A DNA stretch of 64,000 nucleotides from Cherax quadricarinatus (Eukaryota > Arthropoda > Malacostraca > Decapoda > Parastacidae): contig NC_091355.1 of NCBI RefSeq assembly GCF_038502225.1, positions 9,829,278 to 9,893,277 of the forward strand. Direction: 5' to 3'. The position numbers were made by a program, and so were the translations under genes. Under the pieces are notes generated by a model. That model worked only from the letters and a program-made list of their open reading frames with translations, made no database searches and was not told where the DNA came from. Of the stretch, positions 10,850 through 21,869 are shown one piece after another. Position 1 is the stretch's first letter; every line of letters starts with the position of its first letter.

Positions 10850-11945
10850 CTAGTTTGGATGTTTCATTCTTCGCTTACCACCCAACAGACTAAGTTATCG
10901 CCATCCTCTCTGAAAAGGTCTCGGCCGTGTCCCATATGAATTTCAGTGAGCTCATCGAGTCGTGCTTCAACTACAACTCTTTCTCCTTCGGTAATTGACA
11001 CTAGAACCATCATGCCAGTATGGCCATGGGCCTCCACTCAGCAGTGTCCTCACGAATCTCTGCATGGAGTTCCTTGAAGCCCGGACTCCACGACAGCGTC
11101 CGTTGGCGTATCCTGGATGAGGTATATTCTTGACGTCCTTATCATTGCACCCAACACATCTGATCTCTTCCGGTTCAGATACAGTTTCAACGCTATTGAG
11201 TCTTCCATTCAGTTCACCTTAGAAGAGGAAAATAACATTCTTCCTTTCCTCGACATCCTTAAAAACAAAAACACTACTACCGTAAATCCACCAACCAGAA
11301 CAGTCTTCCATTTCTGGTTTTCCGCTTCACTAGATCCGAAAGAGGTGTTCAGTTAGGTTTCTTTCCAGGGGCTTTCAGAATCTTCAGCCCCAGTTTCCTG
11401 GAAGATTCATGGCCTCAAAACCACAGAGATTTTCCACAGTTTACAATTTTTCCACCTTCATACGGGACTTACGAGGGAGGTGTAGACAATAATTAACTCT
11501 TCGATAGTCGATAACAGAAGTATCCGCTTTTCAAGCGTCCCTACTTCCACGATACTTAAACGCTTTTAGGTTACTTAAAAAAGCCAGCTACAACACCATC
11601 ACATCCACACCCTCCCCTGTATAACTTCTGATAAATTATACGTGGGTGAAACGAATAGAGATTTAGCCATATTTTCACAGGAACACTGATATGCTCGCAT
11701 TAATAACATCAACAACGCTGCTGTTTTACATTGTAACACGGCTTCACACCACATAGATTGGCCCAAGGCGAGATTGGTTATCCGTGAAAAACACAGGAAC
11801 AGAAGAAAATGCTTTGAATTGGCTCTTATTCATACCGCAAACATCATCAACTAGAATCAAGAGTTTCCTGATGGCGGGGCCCCTGGCTCTCATGTTACTC
11901 AGCACACACTTAACCTGACAGGTTCGCACCTTACTACTCGCCACC
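10850..11945 (+). pseudogene. Penelope-like element: RT plus GIY-YIG endonuclease fossil
   Basis: Plus-strand frames give, in order, an AIxSEKVSAVSHMNFSELIE segment, FNYNSFSFG, a MAMG segment (10.9-11.05 kb), then a degenerate catalytic YILDVLII (YVDD-like) near 11120 and IQFTLEEENNILPFLDIL near 11200-11260. Downstream (about 11640-11890) another frame gives LYVGETNRDLA, then HHIDWPKARLVIREKHRNRR, the signature of the GIY-YIG endonuclease that Penelope-like elements carry after the RT. Stops and frameshifts interrupt both parts. Penelope-like elements encode a single RT plus endonuclease protein and integrate by target-primed reverse transcription. This copy is dead. Confidence 0.85.
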
Positions 11946-12483
11946 TGCTCTCCGCACTATGTATACCCAGTGGCGGACCTACATTTTGGGGCCCTGAAGC
12001 TTGAACTGTTATGGGGCCCCAGGGCCCCCTTGCAACCAGCAACGGCTAGCCTACATGTTACTTAAATAATCTTTTAATTTTAATTATTTGTATTGAATTA
12101 CGCTATATTATTATTATTAGAAAGAAAAACTTTTCATACAGTAGACCCCGGGATTAGGGTCCTGAAGCTTAAGCTTTATTAGCTTCATAGTAGATCCTGT
12201 GTATACCTAAGCTTAATAATTATGTTATCTCCGTATCAGATTATTAATAATATTAATTTTTAAAGGGGTAGAGGGGTAAGCCAGTGGAAGACCTCGGCCA
12301 GATGACCAAATGCTGCAGTGGTAGGTCATGTGACCAAGACCCACGTCAGGAAACATTTGTCCTGTTTCCTGACGAATTTTAACCTAACCTAATGTATTCT
12401 CTATGTAAACTTGACTCAACAGAGGTTTCCAATCTGCCATAGTGTCTTTTTATAAGGTTATTGATTTTATAACCTCTTCAGCA

Positions 12484-12788
12484 GCAAGTGGGTGCCCGTG
12501 GCTTGGTAGGTAGCGTTCTCAGCTCACACACTGAGGGGTCCACGATCGATTCTCGGCACGAGTGAAACGTTGGGCATGTTTCCTTACACCTGCTGCCCCT
12601 GTTCACCTAGCAGTAAGTAGATACCTGGATGTTAACTGACTGTTGTGGGTTGCATCCTGGGGACAAAATTAACATGAATTGCCCGAATTGCTCTGTATAA
12701 CCAGAGGCTTTCTATATAGTTTTCCGGAAATGATGCCAGCTAGACCTGTATGATGCACTTGTAGAAATAAAGATTATTATTATTATTA
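12484..12788 (+). mobile_element. tRNA-derived SINE, near full length
   Basis: The head carries an A-box-like tggcttggtaggtagcg (about 12499) and a B-box-like cgatcgattctcg (about 12542), with the spacing of a tRNA-type internal RNA polymerase III promoter. A roughly 180-base body follows, and the element ends in aaataaagattattattatt, a tandem ATT tail. A truncated reverse copy of the body lies at 32765-32930. It has no coding capacity and would depend on LINE proteins for movement. Confidence 0.8.
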
Positions 12789-12797
12789 TTAATAATA

Positions 12798-12799
12798 TA

Positions 12800-12869
<70 letters not shown>
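12798..12869. repeat. (TA)n microsatellite
   Basis: Pure TA run directly after the ATT tail of the SINE. Confidence 0.97.
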
Positions 12870-12871
<2 letters not shown>

Positions 12872-14040
12872 GTGTGTGCGTGTATACATATATTTATCTA
12901 TTTACTTATATGTTTTTAGTTGAGCATATTATTTGTGAAATAAATACTACGGATATTGTCTTTCACTTATAATGTTTATGTAGAGGAATGTCTTAAGTTA
13001 CTCTGATTTCACTTGGTGTATTTTATGTGAAGGAAAAACGCAACACAGTTTTTCATTACAGGTATAGTAGTGTAACTTTCACTTGCGCAGTCACGTAAGT
13101 GAACACACCAGGAAAAATGGGTCTCATACTGCTGAAATCACTTGTACAAATTAAGCTTCACATTTCAACCCCGTCTTTACACTATGCATTTTGCCTGCTT
13201 TATCAGTCTAGCTTGCCAGTTTTATACCTTTGGTCTAGGAATACTTGTCAACAACACTATGGCATCTTAATACAGAGAATCTCTTCATTAAGATCACTCT
13301 GTTGGGTTCTATGATCTAACACACATAAACTCCCTTGAAAAATAGTCCCCATGACGGGCGATATCTGTAGAGTTTTGCAAGAGTTAAGTTTATTATACTT
13401 TTGCCCAGTCATGCTAGGGCTGGTAATTTAATATATGGTTCTGGCTTCTGCTTCACCTGAGCGTCTTTCCATGTGATACGAGAATGCTTCTGATAGGCTT
13501 CAGAATTCCAGTATTTGTGAATATTAGTGAGAGAAATATTCAGATTGTTATTGGGCTGTGTATGTGTCAATTTGTCAGTTATATATATGCAAATAGGGCA
13601 GTGGTTTCCATGCATGTGAAAATACTTCTCTCGATTGACTTTAAACTATTAGCACAGGTCTCCCACTTAGAATAAAGGATGATTTGTTATTAGCGTGTGT
13701 CAGTGCCAGTTTTACGATAAAAAATGTAAGTTAGTTTCTTCTATGACTTAGACTAAGCATGACTCGTCTGATCAGCTTCAAACTTTGTGCTGGTGAACTT
13801 TTCCCAGAGAAAGATTTGTAGTGTTAAGAGGCAATGTATGTCCCAAATTTGTAATTTTGTTAAACAGAATTGATAACTGGATAATGCCTTTAATCATTGG
13901 CTTCAAACATCAAGTGCTCACGTGTGTTACCTAGATGATGGTTGGAAATATTACATCTCGTGGCGCTCTCATGGGCGTTGATCGACAATACCTCAGCCTT
14001 TTAAGGATAATTAAGCTACAGTTGTTAGACTTCTTGACGG
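12870..14040. other. no gene recognised
   Basis: AT-rich, low-complexity-poor sequence with only short frames. Nothing supportable was found. Confidence 0.4.
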
Positions 14041-14042
14041 GC

Positions 14043-14076
<34 letters not shown>

Positions 14077-14240
14077 TTTTTAACACGTCGGCGCCAAACC
14101 TTTGGGGAGTCATACGGCGCTGGAGGAATGTAAGGCAGTCAGTGTCGATCCAAGGAAAGGGAGACAGATTCAGTTCCTTAGGTCATAAACCCGTCACTGG
14201 CATCTAGAAGCCTGCCTTGAAGGACTTTTAAGATGTTTAT
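14043..14240 (-). mobile_element. interspersed SINE-like repeat with (ATT)n end
   Basis: An ATT tract (14043-14074) leads into a body with ccaaacctttggggagtcat, ggcgctggaggaatg and gatccaaggaaaggg. Related bodies (pattern gggaagcgctaaacccatag ... gtcatacagc ... ccaattccctagatcaagag) recur at 16405, 26285, 45868, 47440, 48000, 53578 and 59362. The trinucleotide tract at one edge suggests the 3' tail of a SINE inserted on the minus strand. The SINE class is inferred. Confidence 0.55.
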
Positions 14241-15063
14241 CTCCAGTTCCTGGACCTCTCAAGAGACCTAGGAGCTGAACCTCCTAGGTCTCTTAAGGGA
14301 GTTGAGCTGCAGCTCCTCTGCCTCTTATCCAGGCAAGAAGCATAGTAGTCGAAGGTGTGACTGTGCCTGGGTTAAGGTAGCGAGGGCTGGATTATAAGAT
14401 ATGGTGATATATTTCTTAGATCACAGAAGTAGAGAGGGCCGGGGTTATGGAATACAGGGTTACATTTCTTGGATCGCGCAGACTGAAAAATATCTACTTC
14501 AGTTTAAGATAAAGTTTCACTTAAAGAACAAGCTCTGTAAAAGTCTAGACGTGATAGGCTTTTCAAAACTCTTGGTCTCCTAAGAGAATCTCTCTCGATG
14601 ACGTGTCCAGTCTGCCTTTGTTAGCGAAACCTTGTTCTAATAAAGACTTCTACGTGTATTTGATGTCCTGTCTGTGTGCCTTTAATGTTATGGCTATATG
14701 CCTTTGATGCTCTATGCGTATTTCATGATCTGTCTGATGATCTGTGCGTCTGATGCTTTATGTATCTGAAAATCTGTCAGTGTGGCTGATGCTCTGTCTC
14801 AGATGCTCTGTTTAATGCTCTGTGTGTTTCTTAGATGCTTTGACTATGTCTCTTATTTACTACGCATGTGGTTACTGCCCAAAAACAGTGTAGTACACTT
14901 AGCACATACAGAAACACCAGCAAGTGGAAAGTTTGTGGAGTAGGTGTGAGGATTTTCGAGCTTTGCTTGAGCCCACGTACTCCCGTGTGATCAATAATGG
15001 CAGTCAGCTGTGGGTGGCAGAGCTTCATATTTCAGGCTGCACTCTCTCTCTATATATATATAC

Positions 15064-15182
<119 letters not shown>

Positions 15183-15184
15183 GA

Positions 15185-16400
15185 TTGCATTTTATATCAA
15201 AATAATTTTATTTTGTTGCTTTTAAGAACTATGGACTGCATGTGAGTTATTAAGGCTGGAATTTGTGTACACAAATCCAAGACTGCAGTTCCTCAGTTAA
15301 GGATTAAAGTAAGCCTTCAGTGGATATACTGTGACTTACATACATCACTTAGTGTATTTACGTTGTGCATGTATACAACAACATTTTGAAGGGTCCCTTA
15401 ATGCCAGTCTAATGGGATTGAATTAAGTCTTTTAGTAGTCTAAATTTATCCTTAATGACAAGTTGTATTTTATAGCAAATTGGCATTGTTATGAGTAACC
15501 GTCTCTCACACTGAGTCATTTGTTTACTGACTTTTTTTAAACTAGATTTTAAGGAAGAGTATTCTTCCCTTCATGCAAAACAGGTGAGACACACTGATGA
15601 TGTACTCTGTCCGTGTTCATCACACTGATGATGTACTCTGTCCGTGTTCATCACACTGATGATGTACTCTGTCCGTGTTCATGTACTGAGAGACATAAGA
15701 ACTTTCCACTTAGCCTGACTTAGCTCGTCTTCTCTGTTAAATTAGATATAAAAAGTGAAATATGAGGAGTCATTCCATTTTTAGAATGTTCCTTTGAAAA
15801 CCAAAACTACAAATAAACTAAAAACTCACTCCAGTCAGTATAAAAGATATGTGTTGTCGCTATACTTCCTCACGATAGTGTGAATATTTTAGCAATACTG
15901 AGTGGTAATTTTTTAGGCTATCTTATTTCCAAGAGCACCTCTTAACCTATTATTTCAATTAAAAAATAAATGCTTTATTTCTTGAGTTTTAAACTTTTTA
16001 TACGTATGTTAACACGTGTGCCTTTGATGAGGCAACTAACATGTTAAGGTTGCTTTGATTCCATGGCTAGGTAAACATTAATTTAATATTTATTAACCGT
16101 AATACTACAGAAGGATAAGTCTTTATACTTTGTGTTAATAAACATTTGCTATATTTACATTGGTATTATGGAAACCCAATAGGATTAAATCTTATTATTT
16201 GAGTTTATAAGGTTATCATAGTCTTGAATTATTCAAGTGTGTTTACAGTATGTAACATGAAACTATCAAAACATTGTAATTTTTTAAAAGAACATCTTAA
16301 CAAACACCTATGAAAAATAAAATCAGGTTTGCTTATGTATTTAAGTATTCAAAAAAAAAATTAACAGTTGTAGTATGGCCAGTTTGCTTACCTAGGTAGA
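15185..16400. other. no gene recognised; short 31-bp tandem repeat at 15588-15680
   Basis: AT-rich sequence without a coding frame. Its one structured part is three copies of a 31-base unit containing cactgatgatgtactctg. Confidence 0.5.
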
Positions 16401-16404
16401 TATA

Positions 16405-16490
16405 TTTAGGGGAAAGCGCTATATCCGTAAGGATCATACAGAATCTCTTATCAGCATCAACGAAGGAGCCAACCTTGAAAGAATCTTAAA
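16405..16490. repeat. fragment of the gggaagcgctaaaccc interspersed repeat
   Basis: Shares ggggaaagcgctatatccgt, gatcatacag and ttatcagcatcaacgaagga with the other family copies. Internal part only. Confidence 0.55.
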
Positions 16491-16794
16491 TAAGCAGCCA
16501 GAAATAAATTAACTGTGATATCATCTCCAATTAGATAGGATAATTTGCCTATTTAGGAAGGCAGATAAGTAGAAAAATTAACTATTATACCATGGCTAGG
16601 CAGATAATATTTAAGGCCGAATGGAGAAACTGTGTTGAATTAACACGTAATTTCAGTAAATACCAGACAAGGCAAAATTTCTTCCTTCTTCTGGAGACAG
16701 AAGATGCTCCTTTTTGTAGACAATGTGAAGGCTTCTTGAAGAAGTACATCACACTGCAATATAAAGGCTTCTTGAAGGAGCACACTCCACCCTC

Positions 16795-16975
16795 TGTACC
16801 TACCCTGAGGAACACCCACCCTCTGTACCAAGGCTAAGGAACACCTTCCCTTTGTACCTAGGCTGATGAAACTCTGGGTGGGTATGGAACATCCACCCTC
16901 AGTACTAGGACTGTGGAACACCCATCCTTTGTGTTCCTTGGCTGTGGAGAACCGACTCTCTGTACCCGGACTCAG
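16795..16975. repeat. degenerate about 30-bp tandem repeat
   Basis: Around six units of a pattern like ggaacacccaccctctgtac plus aaggctga, each with substitutions and indels, immediately upstream of the LINE. Confidence 0.65.
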
Positions 16976-17073
16976 GTTTCCAGCCTTTCTAGCATAAGTA
17001 CTCAGTGGTCAGTCGTCACGTGAGGTCACAGACCCTGAGCTGCCTTGGGGATTAGTGTGGACGGTTACAAAGC

Positions 17074-18000
17074 ATGGCTTGCTTCTGCAGTGTTTTAAAA
17101 ATTGAGGTTGGAGAGTTGAAGGAGGAGGTCTTGCTTCTCCAGGAGGAGATTAGGAGGCTGAAGGTCCACCTCAATGGGTCTGGGAGAGAGTGTGAGGTGG
17201 CTGGAGTTGTGGGGAATGAGGCTTCTAGCAGCGAGGTGCAGTCTGTCTCTCGCTGTGAGGAGGCTGTAGTTGGGGAGGCAGCAACGGCTACCAGCAGTGA
17301 GGTGCAGCCCAGCACCTGCTACAAGTGGCGAGTAGTTCACAGTAATGGAAAGCGCATCAGAGTAAGGAAAGTTAAGAGTGAAGATCTGAAGGTAGGAAAT
17401 CGCTTCTCTGTTCTTCAGGATGAATGTACTTCAGTGGCCAGTGAAGGTAAGGGTACTACTGCCCCTGCTAATGGAGGTAAGCACATTCTTGTGGTTGGTG
17501 ACTCTCAGGTAAGATACATTGACCGTGCTTTTTGTAATAGGAATAAGAAGATGAGAGATAGAGTGTGCTTCCCTGGAGCTGGTGTTGGGGACATTGTCAA
17601 CAGGCTGGATAATATCATGTCAGGTAATGGGAGCAAGCCCATTATCTGTCTCAGTGCTGGTGGAAATGATATTGGGAAGGGTAGGAGAGAAGAGCTGCTA
17701 GATAAGTACAGGTCAGCTATAGATTTCATTAAGTCTAAGGGAGGGATCCCAATCATATGTAGCATCTTGCCTAGAAGGGGAGTAGGAAATGAATGGTCGT
17801 CTAGGGCAATTGGTGTAAATTGCTGGCTAGACAGATACTGCAAGGAACTTGCAATCCCATTCATTGACAACTGGAACAACTTTTATGGCAAACATGATAT
17901 GTATGCAAGGGATGGGGTACATCTCTCTGGGGCTGGGGTGGTAGCACTTGCAGACTCGATTGAGAAGGCCATTGGTGAAATGCCTATGATTTTAAACTGA
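17074..18000 (+). CDS. LINE ORF1: coiled coil plus SGNH-hydrolase-like domain
   Basis: This 308-residue protein begins at an ATG. Residues about 9-34 form a leucine/glutamate-rich heptad-like coiled coil. After a low-complexity linker, residues about 136-300 resemble the SGNH (GDSL-type) esterase fold: GDSQ with the likely nucleophile serine (142-145), a GGND block (196-199), and a final DGVH with Asp280 and His283. Esterase-like ORF1 proteins of this kind are known in CR1-clade LINEs, where ORF1 is thought to coat or chaperone the RNA; the ester substrate is unknown. Its stop overlaps the ORF2 start. All three catalytic-type residues are present, so the copy looks intact. Confidence 0.85.
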   Translation: MACFCSVLKIEVGELKEEVLLLQEEIRRLKVHLNGSGRECEVAGVVGNEASSSEVQSVSRCEEAVVGEAATATSSEVQPSTCYKWRVVHSNGKRIRVRKVKSEDLKVGNRFSVLQDECTSVASEGKGTTAPANGGKHILVVGDSQVRYIDRAFCNRNKKMRDRVCFPGAGVGDIVNRLDNIMSGNGSKPIICLSAGGNDIGKGRREELLDKYRSAIDFIKSKGGIPIICSILPRRGVGNEWSSRAIGVNCWLDRYCKELAIPFIDNWNNFYGKHDMYARDGVHLSGAGVVALADSIEKAIGEMPMILN

Positions 18001-20945
18001 TGGAAGATAGAGGTATGGGTGTGTGTGGGAAACAAGCAGGTTGCAACACTTGGGTTGGAAACAGTAAATGTATAAAAGGCATTCAGCATGAAGTTATAAA
18101 TAAAGACAATAGATCAGGTCAGCAAACAAAGGGGGACAGCAGAGGGCAGCAAGGGACTAGCTCCCTTAAGGTTTACTATACTAATAGCAGGAGTGTAAGA
18201 AATAAGATAGATGAGCTAAGATTAATTGCAAGTGCAGGAGACATAGATATTATTGCTATAACAGAGACCTGGCTCAATCTGAAAGATAGAGAGATGCCCT
18301 CTGAATGTCACATACAAGGCTATAAATTATTCCACACTGACAGGGTCAACAGGAAAGGTGGTGGAGTAGCGATGTATGTCAGAGACAATTTAAATTGTTG
18401 TGTTAGACAAGATATTAAATTAGAAGCGTCAGCCACTGAATCTGTTTGGTTACAGCTTCTCGAGGGCCGAGAAAAACTAATTTTGGGTGTGATTTACAGG
18501 GCCCCAAATCTTGATAGGGAGTGCAGTAAACTTCTATGGGACGAAATTCGTAAGGCATCTACATACGAAAATGTTGTGCTAATGGGAGATTTCAACTATA
18601 GACAGATTGACTGGAGCAATTTGACAGGAAATTTAGAGTCGGGTGACTTTCTTGATACGATCCAGGATTGTTTTTTAAAACAGTTTGTGACAGAGCCAAC
18701 TAGGGGAAATAACCTCCTTGACTTGGTTCTTGCCAGTAGGGAAACACTAATTAATAATCTTGAGGTTAATGATGAGCTTGGGGAAAGTGATCACAAATCA
18801 CTCAGTTTTAATATATCATGGAATTCCCCTAATAATGGCAATCAAGTCTCCGTCCCTGACTTTCGCTTGGCTGATTTCATAGGACTGAAAAATTACTTAG
18901 GTGGGCTGAACTGGAATGACCTGACTAAGGGTCAGGTAGGTGGTGATGGTTGCCGATATGATGCTTTCCAGGGCATAGTTCTAGCTGCTCAGTCAAATTA
19001 TGTTCCAAATAGGGAAATCAGATCAAACAAAAATGATCCTAAATGGATGAACAATAGATTAAAATATCTGATTGGTCAAAAGAGAGGCATATATAGGCAA
19101 ATCAAAAGAGGAGAGGGGCAATTGAGAAATCGATATATTCAGTTAAAGAGAGAAATAAAAAAGGGAATTAGAAAAGCAAAAAGAGATTATGAGGTTAAAG
19201 TTGCAAGAGAATCGAAGACTAACCCAAAAGGATTCTTTCAGGTATACAGAAGTAAGATCAGGGACAAGATAGGCCCACTCAAAAGTTCCTCGGGTCAGCT
19301 CACTGACAGTGATAAGGAAATGTGTAGAATTTTTAACACATACTTCCTCTCAGTTTTTACACAGGAGGATACCAGCGATGTTCCAGTAATGATAAATTAT
19401 GTAGAACAGGACGATAATAAACTGTGTACTATTAGGGTCACAAGTGACATGGTCCTTAGGCAAATAGATAAATTAAAACCTAACAAATCCCCAGGCCCTG
19501 ATGAACTGTATGCAAGGGTTCTAAAGGAATGTAAAGAGGAGCTTAGCACACCTTTGGCTAATCTTTTCAACATATCACTACAAACTGGCATGGTGCCAGA
19601 TAAGTGGAAAATGGCAAATGTGATACCTATTTTCAAAACAGGTGACAGGTCCTTAGCTTCGAACTATAGACCAATAAGCCTAACCTCCATAGTGGGAAAA
19701 TTTATGGAATCAATAATTGCCGAGGCAGTTCGTAGCCACCTTGAAAAGCATAAATTAATCAACGAATCTCAGCATGGTTTTACAAAGGGGCGTTCCTGCC
19801 TTACGAATTTATTAACTTTTTTCACTAAGGTATTTGAGGAGGTAGATCATGGTAATGAATATGATATTGTGTATATGGACTTCAGTAAGGCTTTTGACAG
19901 GGTCCCACATCAGAGACTATTGAGGAAAATTAAAGCACATGGAATAGGAGGAGAAATTTTTTCCTGGATAGAGGCATGGTTGACAAATAGGCAGCAGAGA
20001 GTTTGCATAAATGGGGAGAAATCAGAGTGGGGAAGTGTCACGAGCGGTGTTCCACAGGGGTCAGAGTTGGGCCCCCTGCTGTTCACAATCTACATAAACG
20101 ACATAGATGAGGGCATAAAGAGCGACATCGGCAAGTTTGCCGATGACACCAAAATAGGCCGTCGAATTCATTCTGACGAGGACATTCGAGCACTCCAGGA
20201 AGATTTGAATAGACTGATGCAGTGGTCGGAGAAGTGGCAGATGCAGTTTAACATAGACAAATGCAAAGTTCTAAATGTTGGACAGGACAATAACCATGCC
20301 ACATATAAACTAAATAATGTAGATCTTAATATTACGGATTGCGAAAAAGATTTAGGAGTTCTGGTTAGCAGTAATCTGAAACCAAGACAACAGTGCATAA
20401 GTGTTCGCAATAAAGCTAATAGAATCCTTGGCTTCATATCAAGAAGCATAAATAATAGGAGTCCTCAGGTTGTTCTTCAACTCTATACATCCTTGGTTAG
20501 GCCTCATTTAGATTATGCTGCACAGTTTTGGTCACCTTATTACAGAATGGATATAAATTCTCTGGAAAATGTACAAAGGAGGATGACAAAGTTGATCCCA
20601 TGTATCAGAAACCTTCCCTATGAGGATAGACTAAGGGCCCTGAATCTGCACTCTCTAGAAAGACGTAGAATTAGGGGGGATATGATTGAGGTGTATAAAT
20701 GGAAGACAGGAATAAATAAAGGGGATGTAAATAGTGTGCTGAAAATATCTAGCCTAGACAGGACTCGCAGCAATGGTTTTAAGTTGGAAAAATTCAGATT
20801 CAGGAAGGATATAGGAAAGTACTGGTTTGGTAATAGAGTTGTGGATGAGTGGAACAAACTCCCAAGTACCGTTATAGAGGCCAGAACGTTGTGTAGCTTT
20901 AAAAATAGGTTGGATAAATACATGAGTGGATGTGGGTGGGTGTGA
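18000..20945 (+). CDS. LINE ORF2: endonuclease plus reverse transcriptase
   Basis: This 981-residue protein has the ordered domains of a CR1-like ORF2. The N-terminal apurinic/apyrimidinic-type endonuclease shows TNSRSVRNK (about 61), ITETWL (about 87), MGDFNYRQIDW (about 193) and the catalytic SDHKS (about 262). The RT domain carries NYRPISLTSI (about 554), DIVYMDFSKAFDRVPH (block A), SGVPQGSELGP (about 682) and the catalytic FADD (712-715), then GVLVSSNLKPRQQC and a thumb region. The endonuclease nicks the target and the RT primes cDNA from the nick. No stop or frameshift occurs. The ATG shares its A with the ORF1 TGA (TGATG), suggesting termination-reinitiation coupling. The C-terminus ends in FKNRLDKYMSG, similar in position to tails of other LINEs in this window. 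Confidence 0.93.
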   Translation: MEDRGMGVCGKQAGCNTWVGNSKCIKGIQHEVINKDNRSGQQTKGDSRGQQGTSSLKVYYTNSRSVRNKIDELRLIASAGDIDIIAITETWLNLKDREMPSECHIQGYKLFHTDRVNRKGGGVAMYVRDNLNCCVRQDIKLEASATESVWLQLLEGREKLILGVIYRAPNLDRECSKLLWDEIRKASTYENVVLMGDFNYRQIDWSNLTGNLESGDFLDTIQDCFLKQFVTEPTRGNNLLDLVLASRETLINNLEVNDELGESDHKSLSFNISWNSPNNGNQVSVPDFRLADFIGLKNYLGGLNWNDLTKGQVGGDGCRYDAFQGIVLAAQSNYVPNREIRSNKNDPKWMNNRLKYLIGQKRGIYRQIKRGEGQLRNRYIQLKREIKKGIRKAKRDYEVKVARESKTNPKGFFQVYRSKIRDKIGPLKSSSGQLTDSDKEMCRIFNTYFLSVFTQEDTSDVPVMINYVEQDDNKLCTIRVTSDMVLRQIDKLKPNKSPGPDELYARVLKECKEELSTPLANLFNISLQTGMVPDKWKMANVIPIFKTGDRSLASNYRPISLTSIVGKFMESIIAEAVRSHLEKHKLINESQHGFTKGRSCLTNLLTFFTKVFEEVDHGNEYDIVYMDFSKAFDRVPHQRLLRKIKAHGIGGEIFSWIEAWLTNRQQRVCINGEKSEWGSVTSGVPQGSELGPLLFTIYINDIDEGIKSDIGKFADDTKIGRRIHSDEDIRALQEDLNRLMQWSEKWQMQFNIDKCKVLNVGQDNNHATYKLNNVDLNITDCEKDLGVLVSSNLKPRQQCISVRNKANRILGFISRSINNRSPQVVLQLYTSLVRPHLDYAAQFWSPYYRMDINSLENVQRRMTKLIPCIRNLPYEDRLRALNLHSLERRRIRGDMIEVYKWKTGINKGDVNSVLKISSLDRTRSNGFKLEKFRFRKDIGKYWFGNRVVDEWNKLPSTVIEARTLCSFKNRLDKYMSGCGWV

Positions 20946-21171
20946 GTTAGACCTGATAGCTTGTGCTACCAGGTCGGTTGCCGTGTTCCTCCCTTAAGTC
21001 AATGTGACCTGACCTGACTAGGTTGGGTGCATTGGCTTAAGCCGGTAGGAGACTTGGACCTGCCTCGCATGGGCCAGTAGGCCTTCTGCAGTGTTCCTTC
21101 GTTCTTATGTTCTTATGTTCTTATAAGACAAGGATAACAAAGAAGCTTGAGTGAAAGGCGTTGACCGCAGC

Positions 21172-21310
21172 GGACAGTATCCTCGCTGCCCCCGGGTACG
21201 ACAGATGGTGGTGCGGGGGACAGTATCCTCGCTGCCCCCGGGTACGACAAATGGTGGTGCTGGGAACCGTATCCTCGCTGCCCCCGGGTACGACAGATGG
21301 TGGTGCTGGA
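21172..21310. repeat. 46-bp tandem repeat, 3 units
   Basis: Units starting acagtatcctcgctgccccc begin at 21174 and 21220, with a variant at 21266. Each contains cgggtacgacagatggtggt. Confidence 0.93.
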
Positions 21311-21738
21311 GGCAAGCACTTTTGAAGAGTGCCTAGCCACGGGCGACACCACTCACGTCAGTTCTTGTGTCCCGAGACATCAGTCTTGAACACCACCACA
21401 ACCAACTTATCAATCCCAGCACGCAGAGCCATGAAGCTTCCTGCCACTACTTATCCAGGAGCAGTGTTAACCAAGCCGTCCTCCACACTCGTTACAATGC
21501 ATATTTTCATGAAAAAAAAATTATCAGTATACGCCACCTATCTTTTTTTTTTTAGTTTTGTAGTTGTCGAGGGTAGTCAGGTAGGAAATAGATTTAATTA
21601 GAGAAAACTGAGGGTCGCTCCAAGTGCTTGCATCAAGAGCCCTTTATGTATATATACTTCCTTGGTAACATATTTGATGTGCCATTATTCTATATCTTCT
21701 GTTTTTCGTTTAAATATTTTACACCATGTAAGATTCAG

Positions 21739-21803
21739 TTGCGGGGGAGGGGGGAGGGGGAGGGAGAGGGGGATGGGGAGGGGGAGGGGGAGGGGGAGGG
21801 GGT
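21739..21803 (+). repeat. G-rich (GGGGGA)n tract, G-quadruplex candidate
   Basis: Runs of four to six G separated by single A or AGA bases, about ten runs in 65 bases on the plus strand. Such spacing is favourable for intramolecular G-quadruplexes. Confidence 0.85.
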
Positions 21804-21869
21804 AATGGCTAGAATCATTGGTATAAAAACGGGAAATTTACAATGATCTCATGAAGTCGAGTCTAGATC

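Larger units (their letters stand above)
16980..21122 (+). mobile_element. CR1-type LINE with both ORFs open
   Basis: The element has a short 5' UTR (start uncertain, about 16980), ORF1 (17074-18000), ORF2 (18000-20945) and a 3' UTR of about 175 bases ending in tandem TTCTTATG units at about 21100-21122. A 3' end made of short tandem octamers, rather than a poly(A) tail, is characteristic of the CR1 clade. Neither ORF is interrupted, so this copy may be recent and perhaps retrotransposition-competent. The region is flanked on the left by a degenerate tandem repeat and on the right by a 46-bp repeat. A 5'-truncated relative lies at 32335-32545. Confidence 0.88.

Noticed and set aside
11969..12170. 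cagtggcggacctac and later cagtagaccccgg as ends of a DNA transposon
   Set aside because: No convincing inverted repeat or target duplication could be matched.
14640..14840. Degenerate tgatgctctgt tandem repeat
   Set aside because: Unit length and copies too irregular to define by eye.
15588..15680. Three tandem CTGATGA motifs suggesting a hammerhead satellite
   Set aside because: No GAAA box or stem II follows in the 31-bp unit.
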